Shown here: in pieces, positions 1 to 6,904 of the stretch
Layout of the letters: every line of letters begins with the position of its first letter
Numbering within the stretch: position 1 is the stretch's first letter
Source of the DNA: Ilumatobacteraceae bacterium
GTDB taxonomy: Bacteria > Actinomycetota > Acidimicrobiia > Acidimicrobiales > Ilumatobacteraceae
Direction of reading: 5' to 3'
DNA length: 12,452 nt
Assembly: GCA_023263465.1 (NCBI GenBank)
Contig: JALQWV010000031.1
Location: 1 to 12,452, forward strand
The notes under the pieces: model-generated
Database searches by the model: none
The model's input: the letters and a program-made list of their open reading frames with translations, nothing else
Told to the model about the DNA's origin: nothing
Position numbers and translations under genes: made by a program

Positions 1-524
1 AGAGGGACGACTTTCACGCCCACTTTGCTGCGCATATCTCGAAACCATTCGAACAACTCTTCATTTTCTAAACGCTCGACTACTGCAGTCAACCCATATC
101 CCTGATCGACCAGCCAGCGACCAGCCCATTCCCATCCGCCAAGGTGTGGCAGACCAAGCACAACACCCTTGCCGTCGGCAATTCCCTTTTCGATGTGTTC
201 AAAACCCTCCACGGTGAACCCGGCTTGAATTTGCTTCTTTGACAACATGCCTAGACGAAAGGTCTCTAGGTAATAACGCGTGTAGCTCTGAAAGGACTCC
301 TGCACAGCTTGGCGCAATGCAAATCCACGAAGCGACGGATTCACCCGACGAAGGTGCCGTTCAATCATTTCGCGCTTATCGCGAAAACCAATTGACAGGG
401 GTGCGCCAAGTGCAAGCGATGTTCCGAGCGCAAGTGGCGCTGGTGTGAGTTTCGCAAACAACGATGCTGCCCGATAACCAGCAAGCGTTAAGGCATCGAA
501 GCCGGTGTCACGAGGATCGGCCAT
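1..524 (-). CDS. patA: Phosphatidylinositol mannoside acyltransferase (PatA, LpxL/HtrB family), C-terminus cut by window edge
   Basis: The visible 174 residues form the N-terminal part of a membrane-associated acyltransferase of the LpxL/HtrB family. In Actinobacteria this family attaches a fatty acyl chain to the mannose of phosphatidylinositol mannosides at the inner face of the membrane. The family motif H-x4-E is visible as HLGGWE (His127, Glu132) inside LPHLGGWEWAG. An N-terminal hydrophobic stretch lies around residues 20-46. The start is the ATG at 524-522, 9 bases after the pgsA stop; no strong Shine-Dalgarno is visible, so translation is probably coupled to pgsA. The assignment rests on the motif plus position: in M. 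tuberculosis the same order is Rv2612c (pgsA1), Rv2611c (patA), then pimA. The gene runs off the left edge, so the second half of the active site cannot be checked. A plain lipid A-type acyltransferase is unlikely in this context. Confidence 0.85.
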   Translation of the reverse strand, partial: MADPRDTGFDALTLAGYRAASLFAKLTPAPLALGTSLALGAPLSIGFRDKREMIERHLRRVNPSLRGFALRQAVQESFQSYTRYYLETFRLGMLSKKQIQAGFTVEGFEHIEKGIADGKGVVLGLPHLGGWEWAGRWLVDQGYGLTAVVERLENEELFEWFRDMRSKVGVKVVP

Positions 525-533
525 AACTGAGGT

Positions 534-1223
534 TTACTGCAGGCGACGTCGACGCTGAAAACGTGCACGGTAATCATCACGGCGTGCTCTGCGTGAAGCG
601 CGTCGAGAACGGCGAATAGCTTGCTTCTCCGCAGTAACCGGCGCAACAGCAGCTTGCTTCCATACTTTGACAAATCGCTGCACTGCAGTCATAACAACGA
701 GGGCCAACATGACTGCCATGACCCACTTAAGCAACGAATCAAACAGCAAACCAAAGCACAGCAAAATTATTCGTTCTGCTCGCTCCATCAATCCACCTTT
801 GGCGTACAGACCCAACGATTCTGCTTTTGCGCGTTCGTAGGAGATGATCAATGAAGCGCCAAGAATTGCAAACGGAACAATCGAAAACTGTGGTGAGTTT
901 GAACTGGCATAAAACCAGGCAACGCCACCAAACAGCAGCGAGTCGCTCACACGATCCACTACAGAGTCAAAGAATGCTCCGCGTTGACTTGCTGAGTTTG
1001 AAGCTTTGGCCAACGCACCGTCAAGCAAGTCCGGTAGCGCTGAACAAATTACAAGCAAGAGTCCGAGTTGCATCTTGCCTGCACCAATTGCAATAGCAGC
1101 AGCGCCAGCAACACATAGTCCAAGCACTGTGAAATGGTCTGGCGACAGACCCGTGCGACGAAGAGTTTCCCCTACTGGTCGAACGTATCGTTCGATTTCT
1201 GATTTAAACCGACCGTCAAACAT
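534..1223 (-). CDS. pgsA: Phosphatidylinositol phosphate synthase (CDP-alcohol phosphatidyltransferase)
   Basis: This 229-residue integral membrane enzyme most likely joins CDP-diacylglycerol and inositol 1-phosphate to give phosphatidylinositol phosphate, the first step towards PI and PIMs. The CDP-alcohol phosphotransferase motif D-x2-D-G-x2-A-R-x8-G-x3-D-x3-D is present with all four aspartates (Asp65, Asp68, Asp86, Asp90), but the Arg is Lys73. The segment ISYERAKAESLGL (127-139) followed by GGLMERAER (143-151) resembles M. tuberculosis PgsA1, which supports inositol phosphate rather than glycerol phosphate as acceptor. Several hydrophobic helices lie at about 33-62, 93-105, 113-128 and 152-182. 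The C-terminal tail (202-229) is unusually arginine-rich. The ATG at 1223-1221 follows the previous stop by 24 bases with no clear ribosome site. patA lies directly downstream, as in mycobacteria. Confidence 0.9.
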   Translation of the reverse strand: MFDGRFKSEIERYVRPVGETLRRTGLSPDHFTVLGLCVAGAAAIAIGAGKMQLGLLLVICSALPDLLDGALAKASNSASQRGAFFDSVVDRVSDSLLFGGVAWFYASSNSPQFSIVPFAILGASLIISYERAKAESLGLYAKGGLMERAERIILLCFGLLFDSLLKWVMAVMLALVVMTAVQRFVKVWKQAAVAPVTAEKQAIRRSRRASRRARRDDYRARFQRRRRLQ

Positions 1224-1247
1224 TGGTTCAATACTACTGAATGTGGC

Positions 1248-1748
1248 TTACTGAGAAGTTGCTGCGGTATCGGGGTTGAGTTCTACAAGGCATTCAACAA
1301 TCTCTCCGTCAATAGCATCTACCAGCACCAATCCTCGGTGAGTTGGTGGCTCTTGCGCGCTGTAACAAAACACTCGCCACGTTGGTCGACTTCTCACTCC
1401 TCGCCACACCTGTTGTGCCGATGCATGGCCAACTGCGAAGTCAACTGCTCTCGATGCATGTACCAAGGCGTCACGCTCGTTAACGGTCATCTTCCACGAC
1501 GAACTGAGTACAAATACTGCAAATACTGCAAGCGCAATTGCAAACACAAGAAAACCGTCATTTACCAAACCTGATGATTGATCGCTCATGAGCCAGACCG
1601 CCAGACTCAATGCAGAGATCCCCAAATACAAATAGCCGGGAATACGTCGTCGACTGTTGTCGGGAAACTGATAAGGACCAACAAAAGCAGAAACGTCTAA
1701 ATCACTCGGAAGCTGGTCTCGGATCTCGTTGCTATTCACCTCATTCAC
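1248..1748 (-). CDS. Unrecognised two-helix membrane protein inside the PIM operon
   Basis: I do not recognise this 166-residue protein. It has a polar N-terminus (1-37, ending NSRRR), two hydrophobic helices (about 38-54 and 65-84) and a soluble C-terminal domain (about 85-166). That domain contains a run of Trp, Arg and Ser (WRGVRSRPTWR, 115-125) and a GLVLVDAIDGEIVE segment (139-152) that faintly resembles a PepSY-type strand-turn-strand. The start is set at GTG 1748-1746: it overlaps the HIT-gene stop as GTGA and has a strong Shine-Dalgarno (GGAAGGA, 1761-1755) six bases upstream. A second in-frame GTG at 1763 would add five residues but has no comparable site. Translation is therefore coupled to the HIT gene. 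The M. tuberculosis operon has no gene here between HIT and pgsA. A role in phosphoinositide lipid synthesis is only guilt by association. Confidence 0.8.
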   Translation of the reverse strand: MNEVNSNEIRDQLPSDLDVSAFVGPYQFPDNSRRRIPGYLYLGISALSLAVWLMSDQSSGLVNDGFLVFAIALAVFAVFVLSSSWKMTVNERDALVHASRAVDFAVGHASAQQVWRGVRSRPTWRVFCYSAQEPPTHRGLVLVDAIDGEIVECLVELNPDTAATSQ

Positions 1749-2248
1749 GGCATGTCCTTCCACCGATTTCGAATTCTCCGCGCAGTTATGTCTAGTGCTT
1801 CCGGCAAAATTTTTGCCGTCGCCACCGCAACCATGAAGTTTGAATCGCCACCCCAGCGCGGAACAATATGAATGTGCAAGTGTTGCGCCACACTTCCACC
1901 GGCCGCGTGGCCCAAATTAATTCCAACATTCATTCCCTGCGGTTTGTACTCTGCCTTCAAAACCTGCACTGCTTTGGTCACGGTTGCCCAAATCTCAATT
2001 GACTCTTGCGGTGTGAGCAACTCTAAGTCTGGAACTTCGCGGTATGGAATGACCAGCACGTGTCCAGACGAATACGGGTATGCATTCATAATCACAAAGC
2101 ACGTGTCACCGCGGTGGACGATGAATGTTTCTTCATCTGGGCGATTTGATTTCAGAATCTCGGTAAACACAGACTCATCTGAATGCTGACCATGAGAATC
2201 GCCTTGCACGTACTGTGCACGCCAACCATTCCACAGTCGGTCCAACAT
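1745..2248 (-). CDS. HIT-family hydrolase/phosphorylase, Ap4A phosphorylase-like (Rv2613c type)
   Basis: This 167-residue cytosolic protein belongs to the histidine triad superfamily. The catalytic H-x-H-x-H is seen as QHLHIHIVPRW (His123, His125, His127), with the preceding nucleotide-binding strand SSGHVLVIPYREV (60-72). It resembles Rv2613c of M. tuberculosis, which cleaves diadenosine tetraphosphate by phosphorolysis: N-terminal RLWNGWR, the FTEI segment, NVGINLG and VPRWGGDSNFM all have counterparts there. Ap4A is a by-product of aminoacyl-tRNA synthetases, and the gene directly follows thrS (5 bases), which fits a housekeeping role in clearing it. The ATG at 2248 has no good Shine-Dalgarno. 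The stop overlaps the next gene by four bases. Other dinucleoside polyphosphates could be the physiological substrate. Confidence 0.88.
   Translation of the reverse strand: MLDRLWNGWRAQYVQGDSHGQHSDESVFTEILKSNRPDEETFIVHRGDTCFVIMNAYPYSSGHVLVIPYREVPDLELLTPQESIEIWATVTKAVQVLKAEYKPQGMNVGINLGHAAGGSVAQHLHIHIVPRWGGDSNFMVAVATAKILPEALDITARRIRNRWKDMP
1755..1761 (-). promoter_or_regulatory. Strong Shine-Dalgarno that decides the start of the two-helix membrane protein
   Basis: Read on the minus strand the bases are GGAAGGA, followed by a six-base spacer CATGCC and GTG at 1748. The GTG shares bases with the TGA stop of the upstream HIT gene (GTGA). Most other genes in this operon lack such a clear site, so this one supports the inner GTG over the GTG at 1763. 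Confidence 0.7.
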
Positions 2249-2253
2249 GTTGA

Positions 2254-4239
2254 TTACAAATTCCCTATCGCAGTCTCGGTGCGAGTTTCTTCATGTAATT
2301 GAGCAATAAATGCATCAACTTGTACATCACGAATGACTTCTCCACCACGCGGGTTTACGCCAACAGTGTTGTTTTTCACATCATCGTCACCCACGACTAA
2401 CACGAAAGGAACTCGTTCGAGCTTGGCGCTGCGAATTCGCTTGCCAAGCTGTTCATCTGCTTCAGCGGTATCTACACGGAAACCTTCTGCTCGCAAACGC
2501 TTCACGAGCGACTGCGCATACTCTTCATGTTGCGAAGTAACTGCCAACACACGCACCTGCACTGGGGAAAGCCACGCCGGGAATGCTCCTCCGTAGTGCT
2601 CTAACAACACGCCGAAGAATCGCTCCACCGAACCAAATAGCGCTCGGTGCAACATAATCGGCCTATGGCGGCTGTTATCGCTTCCGATGTATTCCAAACC
2701 GAAACGCTCTGGCAAATTGAAGTCGCATTGAATGGTGCTGAGTTGCCACTTGCGGCCGATCGCATCGCGTACATCGATATCGATCTTTGGCCCATAGAAC
2801 GCAGCATCGCCTTCTTTTACCGAGTACTCAACGCCGTGGCGATTCAGAGCCTCGCGTAGTGCAGTCGTTGCCTTGTCCCAAATTTCATCCGATCCGACCG
2901 ACTTTTCCAAGTCGCGGGTTGACAGCTTGAACTCGAAATCGTTAAAACCAAATTGACGTAGCACCGACAGAACGAAATCCAGCAACGAAGTGATCTCATC
3001 GGCCATTTGATCTTCGGTGCAGAAAATATGGCTGTCGTCCTGAGTGAATCCACGAATGCGTAACAAACCATGCAATGTTCCTGCTCGCTCATAGCGATAC
3101 ACCGTTCCTAATTCGAACAAACGAAGTGGCAACTCGCGATAACTGCGCTGTCGATCACGGAAAATCAAACAATGCATTGGGCAGTTCATTGGCTTTGGGT
3201 AGTACGTGCCATTGTCCATTTCCATCGGCGGATACATTCCGTCTTTATAGAAATGCAGGTGGCCAGAAGTCTCAAACAACTGAGCATTGGCGATGTGCGG
3301 AGAGAATACGAACTGATAGCCACCGTGTTGGTGGCGATACCGGCTGTAGTCCTCCATAATTTTTCGCACGATCGCACCCTTTGGATGCCACACCGCGAGA
3401 CCACCACCTAATTCAGATGGAAACGACAACAGATCCATCTCCGTTGCAAGACGTCGATGATCGCGCTTCTCTGCTTCTGCGAGTCGAGTGATGTGTTCGT
3501 CAAGCGCAGACTTTGACTCCCATGCAGTGCCGTAGATGCGCTGGAGCATCGGACCTTTTTCGTTTCCGCGCCAATACGCACCGGCAACCTTCATTAATGC
3601 AAAGTGACCAAGACGAGCAGTGCTTGGTACATGCGGACCACGGCACAAGTCGACAAAACTTTCCGTATTGCGATACACGCTGACCGACCCGTCGCCCGAC
3701 ACTTCACTGGCATCAGAACCATCTGCTGCACCCGTTGTTACACGTTCAATGATTTCGCATTTGTAAGGCTGATCCGCAAATAACTCAAGTGCTTCTGCCG
3801 CACTCATCTCTGCGCGAACAAACGGTTGATCTGCTTTGACGATCGCACGCATACGTTCGGTGATGGCTTCAAGATCATTGTCGCTAAAAGTCTTGTTATC
3901 TGGAAGCTCGAAGTCGTAGTAGAAGCCATCTTCAATAGCGGGACCGATGGTGAATTTGGCACCGGGAAAATGCTGCAGCACCGCCTGCGCCAGCACGTGG
4001 GCGGTGGAGTGGCGCAAGACATGTCTTCCCGCGTCTGAGTCAGCCGTAATGATCGCTACCTGTGCCCCATTGCTCAATGGCACCGAGATATCAACCTCCT
4101 GTCCATTCACCATGGCAGCAATTGCTGCTTTGGCTAGACGTGAGCCAATGGACTGCGCTAGGTCAAGTCCGGTAGAACCTGCCGGCAACGTTCGAACGGA
4201 GCCATCGGGAAGGGTGACATCAAGAGTCGCAGCATTCAT
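2254..4239 (-). CDS. thrS: Threonyl-tRNA synthetase
   Basis: This complete 661-residue class II synthetase charges tRNA-Thr in the cytosol. An N-terminal TGS domain (about 4-66, with PDGS and NG motifs) comes first. The editing domain follows, with its zinc-like site His77, His81, Cys199 and His203. The catalytic core carries the zinc ligands Cys353, His404 and His531, with motif 2 around GLLRIRGFTQDDSH (391-404) and motif 3 around HRALFGSVERF (531-541). An anticodon-binding domain (about 560-650) ends the protein. The editing domain is about 13 residues longer than in E. coli between its His pair and its Cys, with a Gly/Ser/Asp-rich insert at about 168-187. The ATG at 4239 is preceded by GAGG only two bases away, so the ribosome site is not ideal. 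It sits 41 bases after plsC, the largest gap inside this operon, and leads the HIT-pgsA-patA block as in mycobacteria. Confidence 0.97.
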   Translation of the reverse strand: MNAATLDVTLPDGSVRTLPAGSTGLDLAQSIGSRLAKAAIAAMVNGQEVDISVPLSNGAQVAIITADSDAGRHVLRHSTAHVLAQAVLQHFPGAKFTIGPAIEDGFYYDFELPDNKTFSDNDLEAITERMRAIVKADQPFVRAEMSAAEALELFADQPYKCEIIERVTTGAADGSDASEVSGDGSVSVYRNTESFVDLCRGPHVPSTARLGHFALMKVAGAYWRGNEKGPMLQRIYGTAWESKSALDEHITRLAEAEKRDHRRLATEMDLLSFPSELGGGLAVWHPKGAIVRKIMEDYSRYRHQHGGYQFVFSPHIANAQLFETSGHLHFYKDGMYPPMEMDNGTYYPKPMNCPMHCLIFRDRQRSYRELPLRLFELGTVYRYERAGTLHGLLRIRGFTQDDSHIFCTEDQMADEITSLLDFVLSVLRQFGFNDFEFKLSTRDLEKSVGSDEIWDKATTALREALNRHGVEYSVKEGDAAFYGPKIDIDVRDAIGRKWQLSTIQCDFNLPERFGLEYIGSDNSRHRPIMLHRALFGSVERFFGVLLEHYGGAFPAWLSPVQVRVLAVTSQHEEYAQSLVKRLRAEGFRVDTAEADEQLGKRIRSAKLERVPFVLVVGDDDVKNNTVGVNPRGGEVIRDVQVDAFIAQLHEETRTETAIGNL

Positions 4240-4259
4240 CGCCTCAACAGTCTAGGTAG

Positions 4260-4277
4260 GTAGACCTTCCGTAGACC
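4260..4277 (-). repeat. Two direct copies of GGTCTAC, 11 bases apart, in the plsC-thrS gap
   Basis: On the minus strand GGTCTAC occurs at 4277-4271 and again at 4266-4260, a spacing of about one helical turn. The second copy also forms a short inverted pair with the next bases (GTCTA/TAGAC, plus-strand 4250-4254 and 4261-4265). This is the only sizeable gap within the minus-strand gene run and sits just ahead of thrS. It could be an operator or leader element, but the repeats are short and chance cannot be excluded. Confidence 0.35.
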
Positions 4278-4280
4278 GCC

Positions 4281-5024
4281 CTATTTTGCGGTGCCAACAG
4301 GGTCTTTGTGCTCATCGCTCACTGCTGCCCGTTGTTCCTGCTGTTTGCCCGCATAGACATTTCGATACTGCTGACCAGTCATTGACTGGATTTCAAACAT
4401 CACCTCGTCAGTCATTTCGCGCAGCACCAAATGATCATCGCTCCGCTGCGAATACCGCGCAGGAAAAATTGGCTTGCCGATGGTGATCTTCACGTGCCCA
4501 CCAATTCGTGGCAACTTTGCTTCAGGTGGTTGTATCTCGCGCGTGCCCACAATTCCTACAGGAAAAATTGGGCAATCAAGTTTTATCGCTAACCGGGCCG
4601 CGCCAGTCTTTCCTTTGTACAACATGCCATCTCGACTTCGCGTTCCTTCTGGAAAAATGCCAAACAACTCTCCGCGTCGCAAAACATTTTCGGCCGCATC
4701 AAGCGCGGCTTGAGCTTTTTCCCCACCTTCGCGATCTATGGGAATCATTCCTAGTGCTGGAAATAATCGGCGCGTCTTCCAGGAATCTAGGTACTCACTT
4801 TTTCCGACAAACGAGATGTTTCGTGGCGCTTGAATAATGAGGAAAGCAGAATCTAAAAAACTGACGTGGTTGGCACACAAAATTGCAGGACCTGTTTCAG
4901 GAAGCTGTTCAAAACCTTGTAGGTCAAAACGCCATAATCGGTTAGTAATCACTCGCACTGCAGGTCGAATTCGCGATTGCAACTCGGTAGCTCCCGAGTA
5001 CAAGGCGTCGGCCCGCTTTGGCAT
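4281..5024 (-). CDS. plsC: 1-acyl-sn-glycerol-3-phosphate acyltransferase (PlsC family)
   Basis: This 247-residue membrane-associated enzyme most likely acylates lysophosphatidic acid to phosphatidic acid, the precursor of CDP-diacylglycerol. Family block I, N-H-x4-D, is present as NHVSFLD (52-58). Block III is FPEGTRS (124-130), and block IV is around PIFPVGIVGT (152-161). The start at ATG 5024 overlaps the mshC stop by one base (TAATG), and AGGAG lies at 5039-5035, ten bases upstream, so it is translationally coupled to mshC. The C-terminal tail (about 225-247) is polar and variable. PlsC-like proteins also acylate other lysolipids. The presence of pgsA in the same gene run supports a phospholipid role. 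Confidence 0.88.
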   Translation of the reverse strand: MPKRADALYSGATELQSRIRPAVRVITNRLWRFDLQGFEQLPETGPAILCANHVSFLDSAFLIIQAPRNISFVGKSEYLDSWKTRRLFPALGMIPIDREGGEKAQAALDAAENVLRRGELFGIFPEGTRSRDGMLYKGKTGAARLAIKLDCPIFPVGIVGTREIQPPEAKLPRIGGHVKITIGKPIFPARYSQRSDDHLVLREMTDEVMFEIQSMTGQQYRNVYAGKQQEQRAAVSDEHKDPVGTAK

Positions 5025-6154
5025 TAAATGACGACTCCTAGTAATCGAGCACTGTCTCCTACCGCGAGACCTTGACTTGCAGCAGCGTCGACGAGTGCAA
5101 CTGCGGTTGGCGTGTCAAGGTCATGGTCTAACGCTGAGCGGACATCAGCAAGCAAGCCAATGTCGCCATGCGAACTACCGACTTTGGCGACTGCCTTCCA
5201 CCGTGAGAGTCGCTCTTCGTTTCGCGCCATAAGACCGTCATCCCATTCCCACTCAGTGCGGTAATGATGTTCAATAAGGCCCAACCTAATCGCCATTGGG
5301 TCATGTTGGGTACGCAGTTTGTCGACAAATACCAAGTTGCCGCGGCTCTTTGACATCTTGTGACCGTCCATGGAAACCATGGCAACGTGCATCCAATGCC
5401 TAACGAACTGCTGTCCAGTGGCCGCTTCAGATTGAGCCCGCTCACATTCATGGTGCGGAAAGATCAAATCGCTTCCACCCCCGTGGAGATCAATAGTGGT
5501 GCCCAATTCACGAAGCGCAAGTGCTGAACATTCAATGTGCCAACCCGGTCGACCAGCACCCCACATGGTGTCCCATGACGGTTCGTCAGAAGCCGAGGGA
5601 TGCCACAACACAAAGTCAAGTGGATTGCGTTTGTGAGGATCATCAACGTTCCCGCCGCGTTCACGAGCTAACGCAATCATGGTTTCGCGACTGTAATGAG
5701 AGACACTGCCAAATTTGGGGAACTTCTCCACGTCAAAGTACACCGAACCACCGGACTCATAGGCGAAACCGCGGTCAATAACCATGCCGATAAACCCACG
5801 AATGTCAGGAATTGCAGACGATGCACGTGGCGTGCTGTGTACTGGCAAAGCATTGAGTGCATTCATGTCAGACTCGAAACGCGCCTCTTCTCCAGCAGCG
5901 AGATCTAGATAATGCACCCCTAGTTCACGAGCCTTCGCAAATAGCGGATCATCAACATCGGTTACATTTCGAACGCACTTCACCTGATGACCCATATCAA
6001 TGAGTCGACGTTGCAACACGTCATAGGAAATGAACGTGAAGGCGTGACCCAAGTGCGTTGCATCATACGGTGTGATCCCACACGTGTACATCAACACAGT
6101 TGGGTTTGGCGCAAACTCAACGATCTCCTGTTTAGCTGTGTCAAATAACTTCAT
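5024..6154 (-). CDS. mshC: Cysteine:GlcN-inositol ligase of mycothiol synthesis (MshC), with some CysRS-like residues
   Basis: MshC joins cysteine to 1-D-myo-inosityl-glucosamine with ATP, the penultimate chemical stage of making mycothiol, the main actinobacterial thiol. The 376-residue protein shares the class I fold of cysteinyl-tRNA synthetase: the HIGH-like HLGH (34-37) and KMSKS (266-270) are both present. Likely zinc ligands are Cys25, Cys209 (GRPGWHIEC) and His234. The signature GITPYDATHLGHA (26-38) and the late RLGLIEHHYR (290-299) are MshC-like. The protein ends where CysRS would continue into its anticodon-binding domain (CysRS is about 460 residues). It lacks the N-terminal extension of about 30 residues found in M. 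tuberculosis MshC, and FPHHECERAQSE (232-243) is closer to CysRS. A truncated CysRS paralogue with another role is the alternative. The ATG at 6154 lies 11 bases after npdG. Confidence 0.8.
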   Translation of the reverse strand: MKLFDTAKQEIVEFAPNPTVLMYTCGITPYDATHLGHAFTFISYDVLQRRLIDMGHQVKCVRNVTDVDDPLFAKARELGVHYLDLAAGEEARFESDMNALNALPVHSTPRASSAIPDIRGFIGMVIDRGFAYESGGSVYFDVEKFPKFGSVSHYSRETMIALARERGGNVDDPHKRNPLDFVLWHPSASDEPSWDTMWGAGRPGWHIECSALALRELGTTIDLHGGGSDLIFPHHECERAQSEAATGQQFVRHWMHVAMVSMDGHKMSKSRGNLVFVDKLRTQHDPMAIRLGLIEHHYRTEWEWDDGLMARNEERLSRWKAVAKVGSSHGDIGLLADVRSALDHDLDTPTAVALVDAAASQGLAVGDSARLLGVVI

Positions 6155-6165
6155 TGAAACTTTTC

Positions 6166-6858
6166 TCAGTTCAATTTCATGTTTCGACTGCTTTTTGGAT
6201 CAATATCCGGAATACCAGTTAGTCGCGGTGCTACTCGCGTTTTGTAACGCATGTTGAGTTGCAACAACACGGCAGTAAATGCTTCTAGAGCAAGTGCGTT
6301 TGATAAACGACCGGTGCTCAGTGGCCTGCATCCTGGAATCTGCGCTACGAGATCGCTCACCATTTCAATTGCCTCTGGAAAGTCTGAGCAAATCAACACA
6401 TCGGAATCAACATGGTGGTTCAAGTTGCCAAGTTCTTTTGCTGGTAGATGTTGCATCGCTGCGACCACGCGACTTTCGGGAATTTCGGCCTGCACGTGTG
6501 CGGCAATACTTCCACGCGGAGGAACCAGCGGTTGAAACTCTTTGCCTACCCTCACTAACGCGTTCGCCATGGTGACCACAACTTTTCCTCGCAAGGAATC
6601 AGCAAACTCACCAACAATGGTTGCAGTTGAATCCCAAGGTGTCGCAACCACAATCAAGTCGCAGTGAGCAGCGTCTTCGTTGGTGCCAGTTTCAATCTGC
6701 AGTTTGTGGTCGGGCCATTGAGCAATGAGCTCGGCAACCTTTTCCTCCGAGCGTTCTTTCGAACGCGAACCAATGAGCACCTGATGTCCAGCCACACACA
6801 TTCGCAGGGCTAGCCCGCTTCCTGCAGGGCCGGTTCCGCCCATAATCCCAATCCGCAT
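6166..6858 (-). CDS. npdG: F420-dependent NADP reductase (F420H2:NADP+ oxidoreductase)
   Basis: This 230-residue cytosolic enzyme moves hydride between reduced coenzyme F420 and NADP. The protein opens directly with a Rossmann dinucleotide loop, MRIGIMGGTGPAGSGLALR, followed by GSRSKERS (30-37), where Ser and Arg suit the 2'-phosphate of NADP. The segment VVVATPWDST (70-78 region) and MQHLPAKELGN (135-145) match the family. The C-terminus has a short extra polar tail after TGI (from about 217). The ATG at 6858 is chosen because it precedes the first strand. An upstream in-frame start would overlap the divergent fabI. AAGG lies eight bases upstream. It is the first gene of the minus-strand run and implies that the host makes or uses F420. 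Co-transcription with mshC links two redox cofactors of Actinobacteria. Confidence 0.87.
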   Translation of the reverse strand: MRIGIMGGTGPAGSGLALRMCVAGHQVLIGSRSKERSEEKVAELIAQWPDHKLQIETGTNEDAAHCDLIVVATPWDSTATIVGEFADSLRGKVVVTMANALVRVGKEFQPLVPPRGSIAAHVQAEIPESRVVAAMQHLPAKELGNLNHHVDSDVLICSDFPEAIEMVSDLVAQIPGCRPLSTGRLSNALALEAFTAVLLQLNMRYKTRVAPRLTGIPDIDPKSSRNMKLN

Positions 6859-6868
6859 AGGTGAAGCC

Positions 6869-6897
6869 TTACACAAACCACACTCGGGAACTACGGT
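6869..6897 (+). promoter_or_regulatory. Candidate leaderless promoter for fabI in the 46-base divergent gap
   Basis: A -35-like TTACAC at 6869-6874 and a -10-like TACGGT (TANNNT) at 6892-6897 are separated by 17 bases. The -10 ends seven bases before the fabI ATG, so transcription would begin at or next to the start codon, and no Shine-Dalgarno is seen. Leaderless mRNAs are common in Actinobacteria. The npdG promoter must overlap the same gap or the fabI coding region; I could not pick a convincing one for it. Confidence 0.4.
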
Positions 6898-6904
6898 CAT
6901 AGGC

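Noticed and set aside
239..448. A 69-codon plus-strand reading frame at the left end
   Set aside because: It lies wholly opposite the patA coding region, which has the family motif and conserved context; it has no recognisable features.
1512..1529. Perfect tandem repeat of a nine-base unit (aaatactgc twice)
   Set aside because: It encodes a repeated Ala-Val-Phe in a membrane helix of the unknown protein; two short copies are easily explained by composition.
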